A stretch of DNA of 64,000 nt from Oenanthe sinensis. Lineage: Eukaryota > Streptophyta > Magnoliopsida > Apiales > Apiaceae. The DNA lies in NCBI GenBank assembly GCA_028671895.1, contig JAPMAC010000231.1:5916001-5980000 (forward strand), written 5' to 3'. The notes beneath the pieces were generated by a model that worked only from the letters and a program-made list of their open reading frames with translations, made no database searches and had not been told where the DNA came from. The position numbers were made by a program, and so were the translations under genes. Below are positions 12,750 through 23,799 of the stretch, in pieces. Position 1 is the stretch's first letter. The number at the start of each line of letters is the position of its first letter.

Positions 12750-14080
12750 AAGAATGAAGCCTCAAATTGTTATGAATTGTTTTGATGTTTAAACTAGCCA
12801 ATAATGTTTCTACAAGAGTTTACAAATTGTTTCCATGTTCAAACGAGTCAAGAATGAAGCTACAAGTTGTTTCCGAGTTCGAACGAGTCAAGAATTATGC
12901 CTTAAATTGTTATGAATTGTTTTCATGTTGAAACGAGCCAATAATGTTCCTAAAAGAATTTACAAGTTGTTTCCATGTTTAAACGAGTCAAGAATGAAGC
13001 TACAAGTTGTTTCCGAGTTTGAACGAGTCAAGAATGAAGTCTTAAATTGTTATGAATTGTTTTGATGTTTAAAAGAGCCAATAATGCTCCTACAAGTGTT
13101 TACAAGTTGTGTCCATGTTCAAACGAGTCATGATTGAAGCTTCAAGTTGTTTCCGAGTTCGAACGAGTCAAGAATGAAGTCTCAAATTGTTATGAATTGT
13201 TTTGATGTTTAAACGAGCCAATAATGTTCCTACAAGAGTTTACATGTTGTTTCCATGTTCAAACGAGTCAAGAATGAAGCCTCAAATTGTTATAAATTGT
13301 TTTGATGTTTAAACGAGCCAATAATGTTCCTACAAGAGTTTACATGTTGTTTCCATGTTCAAACGAGTCAAGAATGAAGCTACATGTTGTTTCTGAGTTC
13401 AAAAGAGTCAAGAATGAAGCCTCAAATTGTTATGAATTGTTTTGATGTTTAAACTAGCCAATAATGTTTCTACAAGAGTTTACAAATTGTTTCCATGTTC
13501 AAACGAGTCAAGAATGAAGCTACAAGTTGTTTCCGAGTTCGAACGAGTCAAGAATTATGCCTTAAATTGTTATGAATTGTTTTCATGTTGAAACGAGCCA
13601 ATAATGTTCCTAAAAGAATTTACAAGTTGTTTCCATGTTTAAACGAGTCAAGAATGAAGCTACAAGTTGTTTCCGAGTTTGAACGAGTCAAGAATGAAGT
13701 CTTAAATTGTTATGAATTGTTTTGATGTTTAAAAGAGCCAATAATGCTCCTACAAGTGTTTACAAGTTGTGTCCATGTTCAAACGAGTCATGATTGAAGC
13801 TTCAAGTTGTTTCCGAGTTCGAACGAGTCAAGAATGAAGTCTCAAATTGTAATGAATTGTTTTGATGTTTAAACGAGCCAATAATGTTCCTACAAGAGTT
13901 TACATGTTGTTTCCATGTTCAAACGAGTCAAGAATGAAGCCTCAAATTGTTATAAATTGTTTTGATGTTTAAACGAGCCAATAATGTTCCTACAAGAGTT
14001 TACATGTTGTTTCCATGTTCAAACGAGTCAAGAATGAAGCTACATGTTGTTTCTGAGTTCAAAAGAGTCAAGAATGAAGT
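12750..14080 (+). repeat. 660-bp tandem duplication (5-mer lacking one B box)
   Basis: Two copies, about 12.75-13.41 and 13.41-14.08 kb, are offset by exactly 660 bp. The unusual AATTATGCCTTAAATTG is at 12894 and 13554, and AAACTAGCC near 12791 and 13451. The length is five monomers minus one 40-bp box. The short monomers are 13241-13340 and 13901-14000, each 100 bp, with box A joined directly to box C. Confidence 0.88.
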
Positions 14081-14140
14081 CTCAAATTGTTATGAATTGT
14101 TTTGATGTTTAAACGAGCCAATAATGTTCCTATAAGAGTT

Positions 14141-14320
14141 TACAAGTTGTTTCCATGTTCAAACGAGTCAAGAATGAAGCTACAAGTTGTTTCCGAGTTC
14201 GAACGAGTCAAGAATGAAGCTACAAGTTGTTTCCGAGTTCGAACGAGTCAAGAATGAAGCCTCAAATTGTTATGAATTATTTTCATGTTTAAACGAGCCA
14301 ATAATGTTCCTATAAGAGTT
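14141..14320 (+). repeat. 180-bp monomer with duplicated B box
   Basis: The order is A (14141-14180), B (14181-14220), B (14221-14260), C (14261-14320). The two B boxes are identical in the read, apart from normal boundaries. A matching copy is at 16722-16901 in the second 2581-bp unit. It is the reciprocal of the 100-bp monomers that lack B, as expected from unequal exchange between 40-bp boxes. Confidence 0.92.
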
Positions 14321-15260
14321 TACAAGTTATTTCCATGTTCAAACGAGTCAAGAATGAAGCTACAAATTGTTTCCGAGTTCGAACCAGTCAAGAATGAAGC
14401 TTCAATTTTTTATGAATTGTTTTCATGTTTAAACGAGCCAATAATGCTCCTACAAGTGTTTACTAGTTGTTTCCATGTTCAAACGAGGCAAGAATGAAGC
14501 TACAAGCTGTTTCCGAGTTCGAACGAGTCAAGAATGAAGTCTCAAATTGTTACGAATTGTTTCGATTTTTAACCGAGCCAATAATGTTTCTACAAGAATT
14601 TACAAGTTATTTCCATGTTCAAACGAGTCAAGAATGAAGCTACAAGTTGTTTCCGAGTTCGAACGAGTCAAGAATTAAGCCACAAATTGTTATGAATTGT
14701 TTTCATGTTGAAACGAGCCAATAATGTTCCTAAAAGAATTTACAAGTTGTTTCCATGTTTAAACGAGTCAACAATGAAGCTACAAGTTGTTTCCGAGTTT
14801 GAACGAGTCAAGAATGAAGTCTTAAATTGTTATGAATTGTTTTGATGTTTAAAAGAGCCAATAATGCTCCTACAAGTGTTTACAAGTTGTGTCCATGTTC
14901 AAACAAGTCATGATTGAAGCTTCAAGTTGTTTCCGAGTTCGAACGAGTCAAGAATGAAGTCTCAAATTGTAATGAATTGTTTTGATGTTTAAACGAGCCA
15001 ATAATATTCCTACAAGAGTTTACATGTTGTTTTCATGTTCAAACGAGTCAAGAATGAAGCCTCAAATTGTTATAAATGGGTTTGATGTTTAAACGACCCA
15101 ATAATGTTCCTACAAGAGTTTACATGTTGTTTCCATGTTCAAACGAGTCAAGAATGAAGCTACATGTTGTTTCCGAGTTCAAAAGAGTCAAGAATGAAGT
15201 CTCAAATTGTTATGAATTGTTTTGATGTTTAAACGAGCCAAAAATGTTCCTATAAGAGTT

Positions 15261-15400
15261 TACAAGTTGTTTCCATGTTCAAACGAGTCAAGAATGAAGC
15301 TACCAGTTGTTTCCGAGTTCGAACGAGTCAAGAATGAAGCCTCAAATTGTTATGAATTATTTTCATGTTTAAACGAGCCAATAATGTTCCTATAAGAGTT
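15261..15400 (+). repeat. Representative 140-bp monomer (A40-B40-C60)
   Basis: This copy is close to consensus and exactly 140 bp, so it serves as the reference. Box A is 15261-15300, box B is 15301-15340 and box C is 15341-15400. Typical A and B boxes differ at three of 40 positions: A has CCATG and CAAAC where B has CCGAG and CGAAC. Box C holds a diverged third copy of the 40-mer (about 15351-15390), flanked by two extra 10-bp modules. Since 140 is not a multiple of three, any reading frame shifts at every monomer. That explains why open frames here never exceed 84 codons. Confidence 0.95.
15277..15374. other. Three 8-bp symmetric cores within a monomer
   Basis: Box A has GTTCAAAC (15277-15284), box B has GTTCGAAC (15317-15324) and box C has GTTTAAAC (15367-15374), each followed by GAG. 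The B and C forms are perfect 8-bp palindromes that differ by a compensating change of the two central bases. The A form is one step from either. Core-to-core distances are 40 and 50 bp, then 50 bp to the next monomer's A core, so all are multiples of ten. A dimeric DNA-binding protein could use such sites, but this is only inferred. Alternatively the pattern simply reflects descent from one 40-mer. Confidence 0.6.
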
Positions 15401-18400
15401 TACAAGTTATTTCCATGTTCAAACGAGGCAAGAATGAAGCTACAAATGGTTTCCGAGTTCGAACGAGTCAAGAATGAAGCCTCAAATTGTTATGAATTGT
15501 TTTGATGTTTAAACGAACCAATAATGTTCTAAATAAGAGTTTACAAGTTGTTTCCATGTTCAAACGAGGCAAGAATGAAGCTACAAGCTGTTTCCGAGTT
15601 CGAACGAGTCAAGAATGAAGTCTCAAATTGTAACGAAATGTTTTGATTTTTAAACGAGCCAATAATGTTTCTACAAGAGTTTACATGTTGTTTCCATGTT
15701 CAAACGAGTCAAGAATGAAGCCTCAAATTGTTATAAATTGTTTTGATTTTTAAACGAGCCAATAATGTTCCTACAAGAGTTTACATGTTGTTTCCATGTT
15801 CAAACGAGTCAAGAATGAAGCTACATGTTGTTTCTGAGTTCAAAAGAGTCAAGAATGAAGTCTCAAATTGTTATGAATTGTTTTGATGTTTAAACGAACC
15901 AACAATGTTCCTATAAGAGTTTACAAGTTGTTTCCATGTTCAAACGAGTCAAGAATGAAGCTATAAGTTGTTTCCGAGTTCGAACGAGTCAAGAATGAAG
16001 CCTCAAATTGTTATGAATTATTTTGATGTTTAAACTAGCCAATAATGTTCCTATAAGAGTTTACAAGTTATTTTCATGTTCAAACGAGTCAAGAATGAAG
16101 CTACAAATTGTTTCCGAGTTCGAACGAGTCAAGAATGAAGCCTCAATTTTTTATGAATTGTTTTCATGTTTAAACGAGCCAATAATGCTCCTACAAGTGT
16201 TTACTAGTTGTTTCCATGTTCAAACGAGGCAAGAATGAAGCTACAAGCTGTTTTCGAGTTCGAACGAGTCAAGAATGAAGTCTCAAATTGTTACGAATTG
16301 TTTCGATTTTTAACCAAGCCAATAATGTTTCTACAAGAATTTACAAGTTGTTTCCATGTTCAAACGAGTCAAGAATGAAGCTACAAGTTGTTTCCGAGTT
16401 CGAACGAGTCAAGAATGAAGTCTCAAATTGTTATGAATTGTTTTGATGTTTAAACGAGCCAATAATGTTCCTACAAGAGTTTACATGTTGTTTCCATGTT
16501 CAAACGAGTCAAGAATGAAGCCTCAAATTGTTATAAATTGTTTTGATGTTTAAACGAGCCAATAATGTTCCTACAAGAGTTTACATGTTGTTTCCATGTT
16601 CAAACGAGTCAAGAATGAAGCTACATGTTGTTTCTGAGTTCAAAAGAGTCAAGAATGAAGTCTCAAATTGTTATGAATTGTTTTGATGTTTAAACGAGCC
16701 AATAATGTTCCTATAAGAGTTTACAAGTTGTTTCCATGTTCAAACGAGTCAAGAATGAAGCTACAAGTTGTTTCCGAGTTCGAACGAGTCAAGAATGAAG
16801 CTACAAGTTGTTTCCGAGTTCGAACGAGTCAAGAATGAAGCCTCAAATTGTTATGAATTATTTTCATGTTTAAACGAGCCAATAATGTTCCTATAAGAGT
16901 TTACAAGTTATTTCCATGTTCAAACGAGTCAAGAATGAAGCTACAAATTGTTTCCGAGTTCGAACCAGTCAAGAATGAAGCTTCAATTTTTTATGAATTG
17001 TTTTCATGTTTAAACGAGCCAATAATGCTCCTACAAGTGTTTACTAGTTGTTTCCATGTTCAAACGAGGCAAGCATGAAGCTACAAGCTGTTTCCGAGTT
17101 CGAACGAGTCAAGAATGAAGTCTCAAATTGTTACGAATTGTTTCGATTTTTAACCGAGCCAATAATGTTTCTACAAGAATTTACAAGTTATTTCCATGTT
17201 CAAACGAGTCAAGAATGAAGCTACAAGTTGTTTCCGAGTTCGAACGAGTCAAGAATTAAGCCACAAATTGTTATGAATTGTTTTCATGTTGAAACGAGCC
17301 AATAATGTTCCTAAAAGAATTTACAAGTTGTTTCCATGTTTAAACGAGTCAACAATGAAGCTACAAGTTGTTTCCGAGTTTGAACGAGTCAAGAATGAAG
17401 TCTTAAATTGTTATAAATTGTTTTGATGTTTAAAAGAGCCAATAATGCTCCTACAAGTGTTTACAAGTTGTGTCCATGTTCAAACAAGTCATGATTGAAG
17501 CTTCAAGTTGTTTTCGAGTTCGAACGAGTCAAGAATGAAGTCTCAAATTGTAATGAATTGTTTTGATGTTTAAACGAGCCAATAATATTCCTACAAGAGT
17601 TTACATGTTGTTTTCATGTTCAAACGAGTCAAGAATGAAGCCTCAAATTGTTATAAATGGGTTTGATGTTTAAACGACCCAATAATGTTCCTACAAGAGT
17701 TTACATGTTGTTTCCATGTTCAAACGAGTCAAGAATGAAGCTACATGTTGTTTCCGAGTTCAAAAGAGTCAAGAATGAAGTCTCAAATTGTTATGAATTG
17801 TTTTGATGTTTAAACGAGCCAAAAATGTTCCTATAAGAGTTTACAAGTTGTTTCCATGTTCAAACGAGTCAAGAATGAAGCTAGCAGTTGTTTCCGAGTT
17901 CGAACGAGTCAAGAATGAAGCCTCAAATTGTTATGAATTATTTTCATTTTTAAACGACCCAATAATGTTCCTATAAGAGTTTACAAGTTATTTCCATGTT
18001 CAAACGAGGCAAGAATGAAGCTACAAATGGTTTCCGAGTTCGAACGAGTCAAGAATGAAGCCTCAAATTGTTATGAATTGTTTTGATGTTTAAACGAACC
18101 AATAATGTTCTAAATAAGAGTTTACAAGTTGTTTCCATGTTCAAACGAGGCAAGAATGAAGCTACAAGCTGTTTCCGAGTTCGAACGAGTCAAGAATGAA
18201 GTCTCAAATTGTAACGAAATGTTTTGATTTTTAAACGAGCCAATAATGTTTCTACAAGAGTTTACATGTTGTTTCCATGTTCAAACGAGTCAAGAATGAA
18301 GCCTCAAATTGTTATAAATTGTTTTGATTTTTAAACGAGCCAATAATGTTCCTACAAGAGTTTACATGTTGTTTCCATGTTCAAACGAGTCAAGAATGAA

Positions 18401-18479
18401 GCTACATGTTGTTTCTGAGTTCAAAAGAGTCAAGAATGAAGTCTCAAATTGTTATGAATTGTTTTGATGTTTAAACGAA

Positions 18480-20530
18480 CCAATAATGTTCCTATAAGAG
18501 TTTACAAGTTGTTTCCATGTTCAAACGAGTCAAGAATGAAGCTACAAGTTGTTTCCGAGTTCGAACGAGTCAAGAATGAAGCCTCAAATTGTTATGAATT
18601 ATTTTGATGTTTAAACTAGCTAATAATGTTCCTATAAGAGTTTACAAGTTATTTACATGTTCAAACGAGTCAAGAATGAAGCTACAAATTGTTTCCGAGT
18701 TCGAACGAGTCAAGAATGAAGCCTCAATTTTTTATGAATTGTTTTCATGTTTAAACGAGCCAATAATGCTCCTACAAGTGTTTACTAGTTGTTTCCATGT
18801 TCAAACGAGGCAAGAATGAAGCTACAAGCTGTTTTCGAGTTCGAACGAGTCAAGAATGAAGTCTCAAATTGTTACGAATTGTTTCGATTTTTAACCAAGC
18901 CAATAATGTTTCTACAAGAATTTACAAGTTGTTTCCATGTTCAAACGAGTCAAGAATGAAGCTACAAGTTGTTTCCGAGTTCGAACGAGTCAAGAATTAA
19001 GCCACAAATTGTTATGAATTGTTTTCATGTTGAAACGAGCCAATAATGTTCCTAAAAGAATTTACAAGTTGTTTCCATGTTTAAACGAGTCAAGAATGAA
19101 GCTACAAGTTTTTTCCAAGTTTGAACGAGTCAAGAATGAAGTCTTAAATTGTTATGAATTGTTTTGATGTTTAAAAGAGCCAATAATGCTCCTACAAGTG
19201 TTTACAAGTTGTGTCCATGTTCAAACGAGTCATGATTGACGCTTCAAGTTGTTTCCGAGTTCGAACGAGTCAAGAATGAAGTCTCAAATTGTTATGAATT
19301 GTTTTGATGTTTAAACGAGACAATAATGTTCCTACAAGAGTTTACATGTTGTTTCCATGTTCAAACGAGTCAAGAATGAAGCCTCAAATTGTTATAAATG
19401 GGTTTGATGTTTAAACGACCCAATAATGTTCCTACAAGAGTTTACATGTTGTTTCCATGTTCAAACGAGTCAAGAATGAAGCTACATGTTGTTTCCGAGT
19501 TCAAAGGAGTCAAGAATGAAGTCTCAAATTGTTATGAATTGTTTTGATGTTTAAACGAGCCAATAATGTTCCTATAAGAGTTACAAGTTGTTTCCATGTT
19601 ATAACGAGTCAAGAATGAAGCTACAAGTTGTTTCCGAGTTCGAACGAGTCAAGAATGAAGCCTCAAATTGTTATGAATTATTTTCATGTTTAAAAGAGCC
19701 AATAATGTTCCTATAAGAGTTTACAAGTTATTTCCATGTTCAAACGAGTCAAGAATGAAGCTACAAATTGTTTCCGAGTTCGAACGAGTCAAGAATGAAG
19801 CCTCAATTTTTTATGAATTGTTTTCATGTTTAAACGAGCCAATAATGCTCCTACAAGTGTTTACTAGTTGTTTTCATGTTCAAACGAGGCAAGAATGAAG
19901 CTACAAGCTGTTTCCGAGTTCGAACGAGTCAAGAATGAAGTCTCAAATTGTTACGAATTGTTTCGATTTTTAACCGAGCCAATAATGTTTCTGAGAGAAT
20001 TTACAAGTTGTTTCCATGTTCAAACGAGTCAAGAATGAAGCTACAAGTTGTTTCCGAGTTCGAACTAGTCAAGAATTAAGCCACAAATTGTTATGAATTG
20101 TTTTCATGTTGAAACGAGCCAATAATGTTCCTAAAAGAATTTACAAGTTGTTTCCATGTTTAAACGAGTCAAGAATGAAGCTACAAGTTGTTTCCGAGTT
20201 TGAACGAGTCAAGAATGAAGTCTTAAATTGTTATGAATTGTTTTGATGTTTAAGAGAGCCAATAATGCTCCTACAAGTGTTTACAAGTTGTGTCCATGTT
20301 CAAACGAGTCATGATTGAAGCTTCAAGTTGTTTCCGAGTTCGAACGAGTCAAGAATGAAGTCTCAAATTGTTATGAATTGTTTTGATGTTTAAACGAGCC
20401 AATAATTTTCCTACAAGAGTTTACATGTTGTTTCCATGTTCAAACGAGTCAAGAATGAAGCCTCAAATTGTTATAAATGGGTTTGATGTTTAAACGAGCC
20501 AATAATGTTCCTACAAGAGTTTACATGTTG
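18480..20530 (+). repeat. 1079-bp tandem duplication overlapping the 2581-bp block
   Basis: The offset is 1079 bp, with TCTTAAATTG at 19142 and 20221, the GATAAATGGG-type site at about 19390 and 20469, and the AAGCCACAAATTG class at about 19000 and 20080. A one-base loss (GAGTTACAAG near 19578) takes the earlier offset of 1080 down to 1079. The first copy begins inside the second 2581-bp unit, so this duplication is the later event. Near 20.56 kb the second copy loses a 40-bp B box. Confidence 0.8.
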
Positions 20531-23500
20531 TTTTCATGTTCAAACGAGTCAAGAATGAAGTCTCAAATTGTTATGAATTGTTTTGATGTTTAAACGAGCC
20601 AATAATGTTCCTATAAGAGTTTACAAGTTGTGTCCATGTTCAAACGAGTTAAGAATGAAGCTACAAGTTGTTTCCGAGTTCGAACGAGTCAAGAATGAAG
20701 CCTCAATTTTTTATGAATTGTTTTCATGTGTAAACGATCCAATAATGCTCCTACAAGTGTTTACTAGTTGTTTCCATGTTCAAACGAGGCAAGAATGAAG
20801 CTACAAGCTGTTTCCGAGTTCGAACGAGTCAAGAATGAAGTCTCAAATTGTTACGAATTGTTTCGATTTTTAAACGAGCCAATAATGTTTCTACAAGAAT
20901 TTACAAGTTGTTTCCATGTTCAAACGAGTCAAGAATGAAGCCTCAAATTGTTATGAATTGTTTTCATGTTGAAACGAGTCAATAATGTTCCTAAAAGAAT
21001 TTACAAGTTATTTCCATGTTCAAACGAGTCAAGAATGAAGCTACATGTTGTTTCCGAGTTCAAATGAGTCAAGAATGAAGCCTCAAATTGTTATTAATTG
21101 TTTTGATGTTTAAACGAACCAATAATGTTCCTATAAGAGTTTAAAAGTTGTTTCCATGTTCAAACGAGGCAAGAATGAAGCTACAAGCTGTTTCCGAGTT
21201 CGAACGAGTCAAGAATGAAGTCTCAAATTGTGACGAATTGTTTCGATTTTTAAACGAGCCAATAATGTTTCTACAATAGTTTACAAGTTGTTTCCATGTT
21301 CAAACGAGTCAAGAATGAAGCTACAAGTTGTTTCCGAGTTCGAACGAGTCAAGAATTAAGCCTCAAATTGTTATGAATTATTTTCATGTTGAAACGAGCC
21401 AATAATGTTCCTAAAAGAATTTACAAGTTTTTTCCATGTTCAAACGAGTATAGAATGAAGCTACAAGTTGTTTTCGAGTTTGAACAAGTCAAGATTGAAG
21501 TCTTAAATTGTTATGAATTGTTTTGATGTTTAAACGGGCCAATAATGCTCCTACAAGTGTTTACAAGTTGTGTCCATGTTCAAATGAGTCATGATTGAAG
21601 CTTCAAGTTGTTTACGAGTTCGAACGAGTCAAGAATGAAGCCTCAAATTGTTATGAATTTTTTTGATATTTAAACGAGCCAATAATGCTCCTACAAGTGT
21701 TTACAAGTTTTTCCATGTTCAAACGAGTCAAGAATGAAGCTACAAATTTTTTCCAAGTTCGAACGATTCAAGAATGAAGTCTCAAATTGTTATGAATTGT
21801 TTTGATGTTTAAATGAGCCAATAATTCTCTTACATGTGTTTACAAGTTGTGTCCATGTTCAAACGAGTCAAGAATGAAGCTACATGTTGTTTCCGAGTTC
21901 AAAAGAGTCAAGAATGAAGTCTCAAATTGTTATGAATTGTTTTGATGTTTAAACGAGCCAATAATGTTCCTATAAGAGTTTACAAGTTGTTTCCATGTTC
22001 AAACGAGTCAAGAATGAAGCTACAAGTTGTTTCCGAGTTCGCACGAGTCAAGAATGAAGTCTCAAATTGTAACGAATTGTTTCGATTTTTAAACGAGTCA
22101 ATAATGTTTCTACAATAGTTTACAAGTTATTTCCATATTCAAACAAGTAATGAATGAAACTACAAGTTGTTTCCGAGTTTGAACGAGTCAAGAATGAAGC
22201 CTCAAATTGTTTTGATGTTTAAACTAGCCAATAATGTTTTTACAAGAGTTTACAAATTGTTTCCATGTTCAAACCAGTCAAAAATGAAGCTACAAGTTGT
22301 TTCCGAGTTCGAACGAGTCAAGAATTAATCCTTAAATTGTTATGAATTGTTTTCATGTTGAAACGAGCCAATAATGTTTCCACAAGAGTTAACAAGTTGT
22401 TTCCATGTTCAAACGAGTAAAGAATGAAGCTACAAGTTGTTTCCGAGTTCGAACGATTCAAAATGAAGCCTCAAATTGTTATGAATTGTTTTGATGTTTA
22501 AATGAGCCAATAATGCTCTTAGAAGTGTTTACAAGTTGTTTCCGAGTTCGAACGAGTCAAGAATGAAACCTCAATTTTTTATGAATTGTTTTCATGTTTA
22601 AACGAGCCAATAATGCTCCAACAAGTGTTTACTAGTTTTTTCCATGTTCAAACGAGGGAAGAATGAAGCTACAAGTTATTTCCGAGTTCGAACGAGTCAA
22701 GAATGAAGTCTCAAATTGTTACGAATTGTTTCGATTTTTAAACGAGCCAAAAATGTTTCTACAAGAATTTACAAGTTGTTTCCATGTTCAAACGAGTCAA
22801 GAATGAAGATACAAGTTGTTTCCGAGTTCGAACGAGTCAAGAATTAAGCCTCAAATTGTTACGAATTGTTTTGATTTTTAAACGAGCCTATAATGTTTCT
22901 ACAATAGTTTACAAGTTGTTTCCATGTTCAAACGAGTCAAGAATGATTCTACAAGTTGTTTCCGAGTTCGAACGAGTCAAGAATTAAGCCTCAAATTGTT
23001 ATGAATTGTTTTCATGTTGAAACGAGCCAATAATGTTCGTAAAAGAATTTACAAGTTATTTCCATGTTCAAACGAGTCAAGAATGAAGCTACAAGTTGTT
23101 TTCGAATTCGAACGAGTCAAGAATTAAGCCTCAAATTGTTGTGAATTGTTTTCATGTTGAAACGAGCCAATAATGTTCCTAAAAGAATTTACAAGTTGTT
23201 TCCATGTTCAAACGAGTCATGATTGAAGTTTCAAGTTGTTTTCGAGTTCGAACGAGTCAAGAATGAAGCCTCAAATTGTTATGAATTTTTTTGATATTTA
23301 AACGAGCCAATAATGCTCCTACAAGTGTTTACAAGTTGTTTCCATGTTCAAACGAGTCAAGAATGAAGCTACAAATTTTTTCCGAGTTCGAACGAGTCAA
23401 GAATGAAGCCTCAAATTGTTATGAATTTTTTTGATATTTAAACGAGCCAATAATGCTCCTACAAGTGTTTACAAGTTGTTTCCATGTTCAAACGAGTCAA

Positions 23501-23799
23501 GAATGAAACTACAAATTTTTTCCGTGTTCGAACGATTCAAGAATGAAGTCTCAAATTGTTATGAATTGTTTTGATGTTTAAATGAGCCAATAATTCTCTT
23601 ACATGTGTTTACAAGTTGTGTCCATGTTCAAACGAGTCAAGAATGAAGCTACATGTTGTTTCCGAGTTCATAAGAGTCAAGAATGAAGTCTCAAATTGTT
23701 ATGAATTGTTTTGATGTTTAAACGAGCCAATAATGTTCCTATAAGAGTTTACAAGTTGTTTCCATGTTCAAACGAGTCAAGAATGAAGCTACAAGATGT
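20531..23799 (+). repeat. Mixed monomers, no sustained tandem period
   Basis: This stretch holds diverse monomers with several 40-bp losses, for example near 20.94 kb and 22.53 kb, where box A or B is missing. A single-monomer duplication is visible where TTTTTTTGATATTT box C recurs 140 bp apart (23.27 and 23.41 kb). The part around 22.88-23.3 kb matches sequence near 37.8-38.2 kb and 41.4-41.9 kb. Confidence 0.82.

Larger units (their letters stand above)
13803..18964 (+). repeat. 2581-bp tandem duplication
   Basis: Copies run about 13803-16383 and 16384-18964 at a constant offset of 2581 bp. Matched landmarks are the 180-bp monomer at 14141 and 16722, TTCTAAATAAGAG at 15528 and 18109, ATGGGTTTGATG near 15076 and 17657, and AAACTAGCC/T near 16033 and 18614. 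The unit contains about 18-19 monomers, some altered by 40-bp steps, so it is not a whole number of 140-bp units. Divergence between copies is low and scattered. Confidence 0.9.

Noticed and set aside
15314..15325. GTTCGAAC resembles the T-loop / Pol III B-box of tRNA genes
   Set aside because: The final C of the B-box pattern is G here, there is no A-box at the right distance, no cloverleaf can be drawn, and the motif recurs in every monomer.
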